Part shown: one piece after another, positions 17,613 to 25,279 of the stretch
Layout of the letters: each line of letters opens with the position of its first letter
Position numbering within the stretch: the stretch's first letter is position 1
Origin: Bog-532 sp963830385
GTDB lineage: Bacteria; Actinomycetota; Actinomycetes; Streptosporangiales; Streptosporangiaceae
Reading direction: 5' to 3'
Assembly (NCBI GenBank): GCA_963830385.1
Contig: CAWHMD010000008.1
Coordinates: 620,001-684,000, forward strand
Length of the DNA: 64,000 nt
Notes under the pieces: model-generated
The model's database searches: none
Told to the model about the DNA's origin: nothing
Seen by the model: only the letters and a program-made list of their open reading frames with translations
Translations under genes and position numbers: made by a program

Positions 17613-18388
17613 GCACGCCCGAAGTCATCATCCACCGGGACGCCTCGCTGCTGGCCAAGGCGGCCGCCGCCCGGCTGGTCACCCGGCTGGTGGACGCGGT
17701 CGGCGCCCGCGGGCGAGCCTCGCTGGTGCTCACCGGCGGCGGGATCGGCACCGCGGTGCTGACCGAGCTGGCCGCCGCCCCGGCCCGGGACGCGGTCGAC
17801 TGGCACCACGTCGACATCTGGTGGGGCGACGAGCGGTTCATGCCCAGCGGCGACCCGGAGCGGAACGAGACCGGGGCCCGGGACGCCCTGCTCGACCACG
17901 TGGACGTCGACCCGGCCCGGGTGCACCCGATGGCCCCGTCCGACGGCCCCGACGGTGACGACCCGGAGGCGGCGGCCGCGAGCTACGCGGCCGAGCTGGA
18001 GAAGGCGGCCACCCCCGAGGACCACGGCCCGGTGCCGTCGTTCGACATCCTGCTGCTCGGCATCGGTCCCGAGGGTCACGTGGCGTCGCTGTTCCCCGGC
18101 ATGCCGGCCCTGTACGACGAGCGGCCCGTGGTCGCCGTGCGGGGCGCGCCCAAGCCGCCGCCCACCCGGCTGTCGCTGACGTTCCCGTCGATCAACGCGG
18201 CCAAGGAGGTCTGGATCCTGGCCGCGGGCGCGGAAAAGGCCGGCGCGGTGGCGCTCGCCCTGTCCGACGCCGGGCCCAAGCAGGTGCCCGCGGCCGCCGC
18301 CCGCGGCCGCCAGCGCACCCTGTTCCTGCTCGACACCGAGGCCGCCGCCCAGGTACCGGCGGGTTTCGACCGCCGCGCCGCCCACTGA
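17609..18388 (+). CDS. pgl: 6-phosphogluconolactonase
   Basis: A 259-aa hydrolase of 6-phosphogluconolactone, the second oxidative pentose-phosphate step. Motifs: SLVLTGGGIGTAVL, HVDIWWGDERFMPS, and LLLGIGPEGHVASLFPG. The ATG overlaps the opcA stop by 4 bp. Last gene of the tkt-tal-zwf-opcA-pgl operon. In Streptomyces, as I recall, pgi and secG follow shortly; here they do not. Confidence 0.96.
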   Translation: MSTPEVIIHRDASLLAKAAAARLVTRLVDAVGARGRASLVLTGGGIGTAVLTELAAAPARDAVDWHHVDIWWGDERFMPSGDPERNETGARDALLDHVDVDPARVHPMAPSDGPDGDDPEAAAASYAAELEKAATPEDHGPVPSFDILLLGIGPEGHVASLFPGMPALYDERPVVAVRGAPKPPPTRLSLTFPSINAAKEVWILAAGAEKAGAVALALSDAGPKQVPAAAARGRQRTLFLLDTEAAAQVPAGFDRRAAH

Positions 18389-18415
18389 AAACCTGAAAGG
18401 GGCGACAGCGGCCCG

Positions 18416-19240
18416 GTGCCCTACGATCCGACGATCTACCAGGGCGCCGCGGCCCACTATCGCTGCGGCCGCCCGGCGTACGCACCAGGGCTCGAAGCGG
18501 TCCTGGCGCGGGAGGTGGGCCTGGACGGGACCGGCCGGCTGCTGGACGCCGGCTGCGGTCCTGGCGTGCTCACCGTCCGCCTGGCGCCGCTGTTCGAGCA
18601 GGCGGTCGGCCTCGACCCGGACGCCGGCATGCTGGCCGAGGGGCGCCGGGCCGCCGCCGAGCACCAGGTCACGAACATCGGCTGGGTCCAGGGCCTGGCC
18701 GAGGACCTGCCGGCGATCGCACCCGGGCCATACCGGCTGGTCAGCTTCGGCCAGTCGTTCCACTGGACCGATCAGCGGCGGGTGGCCGAGACCGTCTACG
18801 ACCTGCTGGCGCCGGGCGGCGCGCTGGCGCTGATCAAGCACACGGTCGAGGGGCGGCCGCGGCCGCCGGACCCGGGAGTGCCGCCGATCCCCCACGGCGA
18901 GATCCGGGCGCTGGTGCGCAGATATCTCGGCCCGGCCGAGCGCGCCGGCCAGGGCACGGCGCCGCCGCGGCCGGACCGCTTCGAGGACGTGCTGGCCCGG
19001 ACCCGCTTCGGCGTGCCCCGCCAGCTCTTCATCCCGGGCCTGCCTGACCTGCGGCGGGACAGCGAGAGCGTGCTGTCGGGCTACCTGTCGCTCGCGTCCT
19101 CGGCGCCGCACCTGTACGGTGACCGGCTGGCCGACTTCACCGCCGACGTGCGGGCGCTGCTGGCCAGCCGCTCGTCAGCGGGCGTTTTCTGGGACTGGCC
19201 GGGTGACACCGAGCTGGTCCTGGCCCTTAAGCCGGGCTGA
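18416..19240 (+). CDS. Class I SAM-dependent methyltransferase
   Basis: A 274-aa methyltransferase: SAM motif I LLDAGCGPGVLTVRL (about residues 42-56), acidic residue in AVGLDPDAGMLAEG, motif at SFGQSFHWTDQ, and LLAPGGALALI. The SFHW motif is typical of a group related to ubiquinone/biotin-pathway methyltransferases, but the substrate is unknown. The GTG at 18416 begins MPYDPTIYQGAAAHY. Its 3' end overlaps the convergent GT39-like gene by 66 bp. Confidence 0.85.
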   Translation: MPYDPTIYQGAAAHYRCGRPAYAPGLEAVLAREVGLDGTGRLLDAGCGPGVLTVRLAPLFEQAVGLDPDAGMLAEGRRAAAEHQVTNIGWVQGLAEDLPAIAPGPYRLVSFGQSFHWTDQRRVAETVYDLLAPGGALALIKHTVEGRPRPPDPGVPPIPHGEIRALVRRYLGPAERAGQGTAPPRPDRFEDVLARTRFGVPRQLFIPGLPDLRRDSESVLSGYLSLASSAPHLYGDRLADFTADVRALLASRSSAGVFWDWPGDTELVLALKPG

Positions 19241-20725
19241 CCGCGGCTCGCGGGTGCAGGCCAGGCCCGCCGCCAGGCACGACACCGGGACGGCGGCGAT
19301 CACGTAGCGGTAGCTGAAGCCCGCGGTGAGCGGGGGGATCACGACCAGCAGCACGCCGATCGCCCACGGCAGCAGGGTGAGGCCGCCCCAGCGCCGCCAG
19401 CGCGCCACGATCGCGCCGAGGCCGATGAGCAGGATGCCGGCCAGCATCGTGCCCCGCAGGTAGAAGACCTTCTGGTAGTCGATGATGAGCCAGGACCAGG
19501 GGTTGACCACCTTGGGCTGGCCCAGGCTGGGGCCGCCGTAGGTGAGCAGCGACGCCTTGAACCCCGGGTAAAAGGTGGCCCACCAGGGCACCGGGTCGAC
19601 CGTGAACCGGAACTGGAACGACGGCCCCGACCCGGTGACGTCGGACTGGCTGCGGTCCCAGGTGAACGTGCGCATGGTGTCGTCGAAGGCGACCTTGGCG
19701 TAGGCCACCGGCTGGGCCAGGATCGCCTGCTTGGCGAACTTGCCGGCCGCGCTGTTGGCCTGGACAGAGAACTGGTGGCCGTGCGACCACTTGTAGAACG
19801 GTGTGCCGGTCTCCCAGATGTACTCCTGGGAGTTGGCCCGCTGCTCCGGTGGCTGGGGGTCGCACAGCGGCTTCAGGTCGCTGGGCAGGTTCGGCATCTT
19901 CGAGCACTCGGCGAACGAGCTGACCCGGCTGTACAGGAACGTGCCGCTGGAGCCGTCCAGCGCGAACTTCCCGTTGTAGCTGTGGTACCAGGCCATGTAG
20001 CCGGCGATCGGCAGCAGCCCGACGACCAGCAGCGTGCCCGCCCGTTTCCAGTTCACCCGGCGGGCCAGCAGCAGCACCGCCACCACGACCAGCAGCGGCT
20101 CCCCCACCGCCCGGACGAGGGTGGCGTACCCGATCAGCAGGCCGACGATCACGCAGGTGAGCCAGGACGGCTGGTCAGACCGGCAGAGCAGCACGATGGC
20201 GATCGTGACCAGGAAGGTGAACAGCACGTCCGACATGATCATGTGCTCAAGCTGCAGCTCGAACACGTCGAACAGCACCGGCAGCGCGCACAGCGTCGCT
20301 CCCCACCACGGCAGCCCGCGGCGGCGCAGCACCGCGTAGATGCCGAAGCCCATGGTCAGCCCCATCAGGGCCTGGAGGGAAGCCAGCAGGAACAAGCTGT
20401 GGAACGGCAGCAGCACCCGCAGGAAGAACGGGTACCCGTTCGACCGCACCGTGTCGGGTACCGCGGTCACCGCGTCGGTGACGTAGTTGTAGGAGTCGTT
20501 GAACCAGAAGATGGGCGGATAGCCCAGGATCACCACGGCCCGCAGCGCCGCGGCGACGGCCAGCACGATGGCGAACGGCCAGTGACCCGTGATCAGCCGC
20601 CCCATCCAGCGGGCGGGGCCGGCCAGAGGCTGGGGCCACCGCCCGCCCCGGGCACCGGGAACAGCTGGCTGATCATCCGCCGGCGCGCCATCGGCGCGCT
20701 GTCCCTCAGCGGTCACGTCAGCCAA
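19175..20725 (-). CDS. Polytopic membrane glycosyltransferase-like protein (GT39/ArnT-type)
   Basis: A 516-aa protein with about ten hydrophobic segments. After the first segment comes FWFNDSYNYVTDA, an acidic luminal loop in the position where GT39/PMT enzymes carry their catalytic acidic residues. A large hydrophilic loop (about 265-390) contains cysteines (AECSKMPN, LCDPQPPEQ). These enzymes move sugars from polyprenyl-phosphate carriers. The start is TTG 20725 with GGGAG 5 nt upstream; GTG 20716 is the alternative. The 3' end runs 66 bp into the convergent methyltransferase gene. Substrate unknown. Confidence 0.7.
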   Translation of the reverse strand: MADVTAEGQRADGAPADDQPAVPGARGGRWPQPLAGPARWMGRLITGHWPFAIVLAVAAALRAVVILGYPPIFWFNDSYNYVTDAVTAVPDTVRSNGYPFFLRVLLPFHSLFLLASLQALMGLTMGFGIYAVLRRRGLPWWGATLCALPVLFDVFELQLEHMIMSDVLFTFLVTIAIVLLCRSDQPSWLTCVIVGLLIGYATLVRAVGEPLLVVVAVLLLARRVNWKRAGTLLVVGLLPIAGYMAWYHSYNGKFALDGSSGTFLYSRVSSFAECSKMPNLPSDLKPLCDPQPPEQRANSQEYIWETGTPFYKWSHGHQFSVQANSAAGKFAKQAILAQPVAYAKVAFDDTMRTFTWDRSQSDVTGSGPSFQFRFTVDPVPWWATFYPGFKASLLTYGGPSLGQPKVVNPWSWLIIDYQKVFYLRGTMLAGILLIGLGAIVARWRRWGGLTLLPWAIGVLLVVIPPLTAGFSYRYVIAAVPVSCLAAGLACTREPRSARLKGQDQLGVTRPVPENAR

Positions 20726-20989
20726 CAGGTCTCCCGTGGGTCATTGAGCATCTGGCCAGGTGTAACGCCCGCGTAACGCCGCCGGCCACGCCATGTCCCC
20801 CCGGATCCGGGCGTGCGACTGCGATCCCGGGACCGCAGGCGACGCTGGTCCGCTTCAGACGCTACTAGATATTTGCCGGTGAAGCCGGAGGCAGGTTCGT
20901 TTCCGTGCGTTTGCTCAGCGAACATTCAGGCATCGTGGATACGGGCACGACGTCGTGATTTCCGGCGAGACTTCTTCGTCAGCGCCCGT

Positions 20990-21463
20990 TCACTTCTGCG
21001 CCGACGGCAATTTACCGTCCGGAAAATGTAACGAGTTGTTCGGGGGCTTGACGTCGGGCGGGCGCCGCCGCCGCCAGCCGAACAGCCGCAGCGAGATCAG
21101 GAGCAGCATGACGATCGGGATGACCACCGCCGAGGTGTGCGCGGCGGCCGCGATCACCAGCCACACCAGCGCTATCGGAAGCAGCGGGATGAACGGCGGC
21201 CGGTAGCTCTGGGGCCGGACCGGGCTGACGATCTCCGGCTTCGGCAGCGCCGGCTTCTGCAGGTCAGCGCCCAGCCGCGGCGCGGTCGGCAGATCCGAGG
21301 TCAGCTCGCGCAGGTCGCCCCAGGTCTTCGAGGCGTAGGCGGACGTGGTCCGGTCGTCGAACTCGTCCAGATTCAGACGGCCGGCCGTGTAGGCCTCCCG
21401 GAGCACCTCAACGGTGCTTTCCCGGTCGTGGTCCGATGCACGAATCCCGCCGTCAGTGGTCAT
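20990..21463 (-). CDS. DUF1707 (SHOCT-like) membrane protein
   Basis: A 157-aa protein with an N-terminal DUF1707 motif: GIRASDHDRESTVEVLREAY, then GRLNLDEFDDRT and YASKTWGDLRELTSDLP. This domain is found in many actinobacterial membrane proteins of unknown role. A hydrophobic stretch (about 93-128, LLPIALVWLVIAAAAH then VVIPIVMLLLISL) predicts two short helices, followed by a basic tail. ATG at 21463. Divergent from the TrkA-type gene. Confidence 0.8.
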   Translation of the reverse strand: MTTDGGIRASDHDRESTVEVLREAYTAGRLNLDEFDDRTTSAYASKTWGDLRELTSDLPTAPRLGADLQKPALPKPEIVSPVRPQSYRPPFIPLLPIALVWLVIAAAAHTSAVVIPIVMLLLISLRLFGWRRRRPPDVKPPNNSLHFPDGKLPSAQK

Positions 21464-21606
21464 ATCCGGGCCTTCCCATAACCTCGCCCTTGTAACTATT
21501 CAGCATACCTGCTGGCCGCGCAGACGCCACCGAGGGATCCCCCGCAGTCCCGGCTCCCGGCGTGGCCGCCCGGGACCAATGTCCACAAGATCGCTAGGAT
21601 TCCGGC

Positions 21607-23275
21607 ATGCCACCCGTTGCGCGGTTTCGCGCCTCCGAGGGTCATCTGATCGTTTGCGGCGACGACATGCTGGCGTTCCGCGTGGCCCAGGAACTGACCA
21701 CCCGGTACCGGGAGCGGGTCACCGCCATCCTGCCGTCCAGGCGCCGGGGCCAGGGCCCCCAGATCGACCGGCTGCCCGGCACCAAGGTGGTCGAACGGGA
21801 CGACCTGACCGGCCAGGCGTTCACCGACGCGCAGATCGGGTCGGCCCGGGCGCTGGCTCTGCTGCGCCAGGACGACGTGGGCAACTTCCACGCCGCGCTG
21901 CGCGCCCGCGAGCTGAACCCCGACATCCGGCTGGTGCTGGCGGTGTTCAGCCCCGGCCTGGGCGAGCAGGTGCGGGCGTTCTTCCCGGACTGCGCGGTGC
22001 TGGTCGGCACCTCGATGTCCGCGCCGTCGTTCGTGGCCGCCGCTTTAGGAGAGCCGGCTCCCAGTCACGTCCGGGTGTCCGGCAAGACCCTGTACGTGAC
22101 GCTGCGCGGCGCGGCCGATCCGGCCCAGGTGCTGTGCGGGCTCGCCTCGACCACCTCGGCCGGGCCGATGCTGCTGCCGGCCGACGGGCAAAACGCCGAT
22201 GACCTGGTACTGGCCATCGCGGACGGGACGCCCCGGGACCCGTTGCGCCGCCGCGACCCGCTGGGCCGGCCTGCGCAAGCTGCGCGGCCTGTTCTGGCAC
22301 AAGCTCGGCCTCGGCTTCGCCGCCTTGTTCGCGGTGCTGGTGGCCGGGTTCTGCCTGCTGCTGGCGGCCACCAGCTATTCGTGGACGACGGCGCTGTACC
22401 TGACCATGCTGGACGCGGCCGGGGCGGCGCTGACCAACCCGGCCGCGGGCGGCGCCGAGAAGGTCGCCCAGATCCTGCTCACGTTCGACGGCCTGGTGTT
22501 CGTGCCGTTCGTCACCGCCCTGGTCGTCGGGGCCCGGCTGACCGGCTCGATCCGGTCCCGGCCGCCCGCCACCAGCGGGCACGTGATCGTGGTGGGGCTG
22601 GGCAACGTGGGCACGCTGGTGGTGGCCCAGCTGCACGACCTGGGCGTACCGGTGGTGGCGATCGACCGCGACCCGAAGGTGCCCGGGGTCGCGTTCGCCC
22701 GCCGCCTGGGCGTGCCCGTGGTCATCGGCGAGATCCACCGGGAGGAGACGCTGCGCGCGGCCAGCCTGCGGTCGAGTATCGCCCTGGTCTCGGTGACCAG
22801 CAGCGACGAGGTCAACCTGGAGGCGGCCCTGCACGCCCGGGCGCTCCGTTCCGACCTGCGCATCGTGCTCCGGCTGTACGACGACGACCTGGCCGAGCGG
22901 GTGCAGAAGATGATCGGCAACACGGTCTCCCGCAGCGTGTCGTACCTGGCCGCACCGGCCTTCGCGGCCGCCATGCTGGAGCATCAGGTCTTGCGGACGA
23001 TCCCGGTCGGGCGGCACGTCCTGCTCATCGCCGACGTTCAGGTCGAGGCGGACGCGGAGCTGGCCGGGCAGCCGATCGAGGCCGCCCAGCACCCGGGCCA
23101 GGCCCACATCCTGGCCATCCGGCGGCAGGGCACCGACAGCTTCGACTGGTCGCTGGACGCCAGCTACCAGATCGAGCCGCAGGACCGCCTGCTCGTCCTC
23201 GCCACCCGCGCCGGCCTGGGAAGAACGCTGGCCCGCAACGTGCCCCAGCCGACCTTAGGCGCCCTAACCGTCTGA
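21607..23275 (+). pseudogene. TrkA-type NAD-binding ion channel/transporter protein, frameshifted
   Basis: Two halves of one protein lie in different frames. From ATG 21607 the first frame encodes an N-terminal TrkA-N-like domain (GHLIVCGDDMLAFRVAQEL to about DDLVLAIADGTPRD). From about 22255 the second frame continues with WAGLRKLRGLFWHKLG, a two-helix membrane region, a second Rossmann domain (VIVVGLGNVGTLVVAQL) and a TrkA-C end. Removing one G from the GGG in the run around 22251-22256 would join them as one protein of about 555 aa. TAGGAT (21595-21600) stands 6 nt before the ATG. Either a sequencing error, a recent mutation or a programmed shift; the sequence alone cannot decide. Confidence 0.75.
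22199..23275 (+). CDS. C-terminal open frame of the frameshifted TrkA-type protein
   Basis: The second-frame open stretch as it stands, from ATG 22199. The first 20 or so codons are probably not native. Real content begins near AGLRKLRGLFWHK: two hydrophobic helices (GFAALFAVLVAGFCLLLAA and LVFVPFVTALVVGARL) flank a P-loop-like segment that lacks TVGYG, then GxGxxG Rossmann residues with acidic AIDRD, then a TrkA-C domain (HILAIRRQGTDSFDW). If expressed alone it would be a one-RCK-type membrane protein. Listed separately so the open frame is not lost. Confidence 0.5.
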   Translation: MTWYWPSRTGRPGTRCAAATRWAGLRKLRGLFWHKLGLGFAALFAVLVAGFCLLLAATSYSWTTALYLTMLDAAGAALTNPAAGGAEKVAQILLTFDGLVFVPFVTALVVGARLTGSIRSRPPATSGHVIVVGLGNVGTLVVAQLHDLGVPVVAIDRDPKVPGVAFARRLGVPVVIGEIHREETLRAASLRSSIALVSVTSSDEVNLEAALHARALRSDLRIVLRLYDDDLAERVQKMIGNTVSRSVSYLAAPAFAAAMLEHQVLRTIPVGRHVLLIADVQVEADAELAGQPIEAAQHPGQAHILAIRRQGTDSFDWSLDASYQIEPQDRLLVLATRAGLGRTLARNVPQPTLGALTV

Positions 23276-23653
23276 GCCCGGGTACCGCGAGCCGATCCAA
23301 CGGCACTGCCGCGGGAATCGGGGGGGTCCAGGGGGTCGTCCTCCCGGATAGGTGCCGCTGCAATCGATGCACAATGAATTTTCTGGCGTAGCTAGGCATA
23401 CCGTGACACGGCGCGGAAAACACGGGCCCGGGGTATCGCGGACAAGGGGCCGGCGGCGTTACGCTCAGTGCGGATCTTCCGTCTGGTTCTGCTGAGCCAG
23501 ACGGGGATTGAGAAAAGGGATGTGGCCTATGCCGTTTGCCGGTTTGATCGCTCCGGCCGGCGGCAGCGGCGATCCCTGTTCGTATGGCCGCCCGGTAGCC
23601 CACGGCTGTGCCCGCTGGGCAGGACGTGCCTTCCTTCTCCAGGAGGGATGACC
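23276..23653 (+). other. 378-bp intergenic leader before the acetate transporter
   Basis: No convincing gene. An in-frame extension of the next gene runs back to 23468 but has no ribosome site and poor codon use. The region holds a G-rich run near 23319-23340 and an 8-bp perfect hairpin at 23479-23504, about 150 nt before the start codon. The low-GC patch at about 23360-23385 could hold a promoter, but no clear -35/-10 pair was fixed. Confidence 0.5.
23479..23504 (+). other. Hairpin in the leader of the acetate transporter gene
   Basis: CCGTCTGG (23479-23486) and CCAGACGG (23497-23504) form a perfect 8-bp stem around a 10-nt loop. No T-tract follows, so it is more likely an operator dyad or leader RNA element than a terminator. 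Function unknown. Confidence 0.45.
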
Positions 23654-24313
23654 GTGAGCGTCAACGACGATCGCATCACCGCGGAAGGCGAACCGGCAGT
23701 GGCGGCGGAGGCCGCCGCCTCCCCCATCGCCGATCCGGCCCCGCTCGGGCTGGCCGCTTTCGCACTGACCACATTTCTGCTATCGGCGGCCAATGCGGGC
23801 TGGATGACAAAAGCCAGCGGCGACGCCTGGCTAGGGTATGCCCTCGCCTACGGCGGTCTCGCCCAGCTGCTCGCCGGCATGTGGGAGTTCCGAAACAAGA
23901 ATGTGTTCGGATCAACCGCGTTCGGCTCATACGGCGCCTTCTGGATCGGGCTCGGACTCTGGGAGCTGCTCGTGGCCCGCGTCCGGCCAGTTGGCGTACT
24001 TCCGGCCGTATATGCGGGGCAAACGGTCAAGGATCTCGGGTGGATCCTGCTGGCGTGGGCCATCTTCAACACCTACATGCTGCTGATGAGCACCCAGCTG
24101 AACACGGCCGTGTTCGCGGTGTTCCTGACCCTGGAGATCACCGAGGTCATCTTGTTCATCGGCTTCTTCACCGGCAGCAGCGGAACCATCAAGGCCGGCG
24201 GTTACGTCGGTATCGTCACCGCGCTGGTCGCCTGGTACACCTCGGCGGCAGGCGTGGCCAACGGCCTGGCCGGTCCGCTCAAGCTGCCGGTTGGCCGGTC
24301 GCTGCTCTCCTGA
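23654..24313 (+). CDS. Acetate uptake transporter (GPR1/FUN34/YaaH, SatP family)
   Basis: A 219-aa protein with six hydrophobic segments. The family begins with ADPAPLGLAAFALTTFLLS (here DPAPLGLAAFALTTF) and carries GGLAQLLAGMWEFRNKNVFG, the diagnostic SatP/YaaH block, plus AFGSYGAFWI. It probably takes up acetate with protons. GTG 23654 is chosen over ATG 23648 because the perfect AGGAGG at 23641-23646 is 7 nt from the GTG but only 1 nt from the ATG. Stands alone between a long leader and a strong terminator. Confidence 0.93.
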   Translation: MSVNDDRITAEGEPAVAAEAAASPIADPAPLGLAAFALTTFLLSAANAGWMTKASGDAWLGYALAYGGLAQLLAGMWEFRNKNVFGSTAFGSYGAFWIGLGLWELLVARVRPVGVLPAVYAGQTVKDLGWILLAWAIFNTYMLLMSTQLNTAVFAVFLTLEITEVILFIGFFTGSSGTIKAGGYVGIVTALVAWYTSAAGVANGLAGPLKLPVGRSLLS

Positions 24314-24341
24314 GCGGAGCTGGATCGCCGGCGTAGCGATC

Positions 24342-24374
24342 GCGGTCCCGGAGACATCTCGTCTCCGGGACCGC
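24342..24374 (+). terminator. Strong stem-loop terminator after the acetate transporter
   Basis: A perfect 14-bp inverted repeat (GCGGTCCCGGAGAC, 24342-24355) pairs with 24361-24374 around a 5-nt ATCTC loop, 28 bp after the stop codon. No T-run follows, which is usual for actinobacterial terminators. Confidence 0.85.
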
Positions 24375-24475
24375 TCTCGTATCCGGGTGATTCAGCCGCG
24401 GCCGGCGCCCCCCGTTGCCCCGGTAGCGTAGGCGGGACAGTTTTCGCCCCGCCGACGCGAGGAGGGTTGCCGCAA

Positions 24476-25222
24476 GTGCTGCGGAGCGACGAGCGCCAGT
24501 ACGAACTACACGAACTGAGTGTCCAGATGGCCCGGGTCAAGGAAAAGACACGACCGTGGAAGGAGACGATCGCCCTCATCCTGGCGATCGGCGCCGCGAC
24601 CGTATCACACAACGCCCACGCGGTATTCGCCAGCGTGACGCCGGATAACTTCAGCGCGCTCCCCACCGTGCTCGCGTACGCGCTGGCGGTGGTGTTCTGC
24701 GTCCTGGCGATCATCGCGGTGCTGGGTATCGCGGGCAAGACCCGGAACTTCCTCCGGCCGCGCCTCGGATCGTCGCACGCGGACGTCATCCGTTACGCCA
24801 TCCTGCTGGTCGGCATCATCATCATCCTGATCATGACGCTGCAGCTGTGCCGGGTCCCGGTCGCCCAGCTGGTGGTGGGGGGCGCCCTGACCAGTGTGCT
24901 GCTGGCGGTCGCGGCCCAGCAATCACTGGCCAACATCTTCGCCGGGATGGTTTTGCTACTGTCTCGCCCGTTCCGCGTCGGTGACCACATCCGGCTGCGG
25001 GCGGGCGCCCTGGGGGGCGTGCTCGACGGCACCGTGATCGAGATCGGCATCACCTACATCAGGCTGGATACCGGCGAGACCACCATGTCGGTGCCCAACG
25101 CCCAGGTTCTGGCGGCCGCGGTCGGCCCGGTCCCGCTCGATCCGGACGCCGAGGAGCCCCCGGCCCAGACCAATCCGGTCCCCAGCGGCCCGGCGGAGCC
25201 CCCCGGCACCGGCCATAGCTGA
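24476..25222 (+). CDS. Short MscS-type mechanosensitive channel protein
   Basis: A 248-aa protein with about four hydrophobic segments; the last is the pore-lining MscS helix (GGALTSVLLAVAAQQSLAN) followed by the beta-domain motif SRPFRVGDHIRL and MSVPNAQVL. The alpha/beta domain that closes the cytoplasmic cage in E. coli MscS is missing; the protein ends in a Pro/Glu-rich tail. GTG 24476 is preferred over TTG 24467 because GGAGGG (24461-24466) lies 9 nt from the GTG but touches the TTG. Probably relieves hypoosmotic stress. Confidence 0.8.
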   Translation: MLRSDERQYELHELSVQMARVKEKTRPWKETIALILAIGAATVSHNAHAVFASVTPDNFSALPTVLAYALAVVFCVLAIIAVLGIAGKTRNFLRPRLGSSHADVIRYAILLVGIIIILIMTLQLCRVPVAQLVVGGALTSVLLAVAAQQSLANIFAGMVLLLSRPFRVGDHIRLRAGALGGVLDGTVIEIGITYIRLDTGETTMSVPNAQVLAAAVGPVPLDPDAEEPPAQTNPVPSGPAEPPGTGHS

Positions 25223-25248
25223 AACGCCCTGCGTTGTGGCGCTAAAAT
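25219..25248 (+). promoter_or_regulatory. Candidate promoter of the LAL regulator gene
   Basis: TAAAAT at 25243-25248 is an excellent -10 box for this genome; TGAAAC (25219-25224) lies 18 nt upstream as a weak -35, overlapping the MscS stop. A leader of about 25 nt would carry GGGGGT before the GTG at 25280. Confidence 0.5.
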
Positions 25249-25279
25249 AGCAGGTCACAATACAAGGCCGGGGGGTCTG

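Noticed and set aside
20713..20925. 70-codon leftward frame between the GT39-like and DUF1707 genes
   Set aside because: No ribosome site, low-complexity Arg-rich content and overlap with the GT39-like start.
22300..23391. Continuation of the first TrkA frame to 23391
   Set aside because: After about 22255 it is Arg/Gly/Pro shadow sequence; the conserved channel and Rossmann domain are in the other frame.
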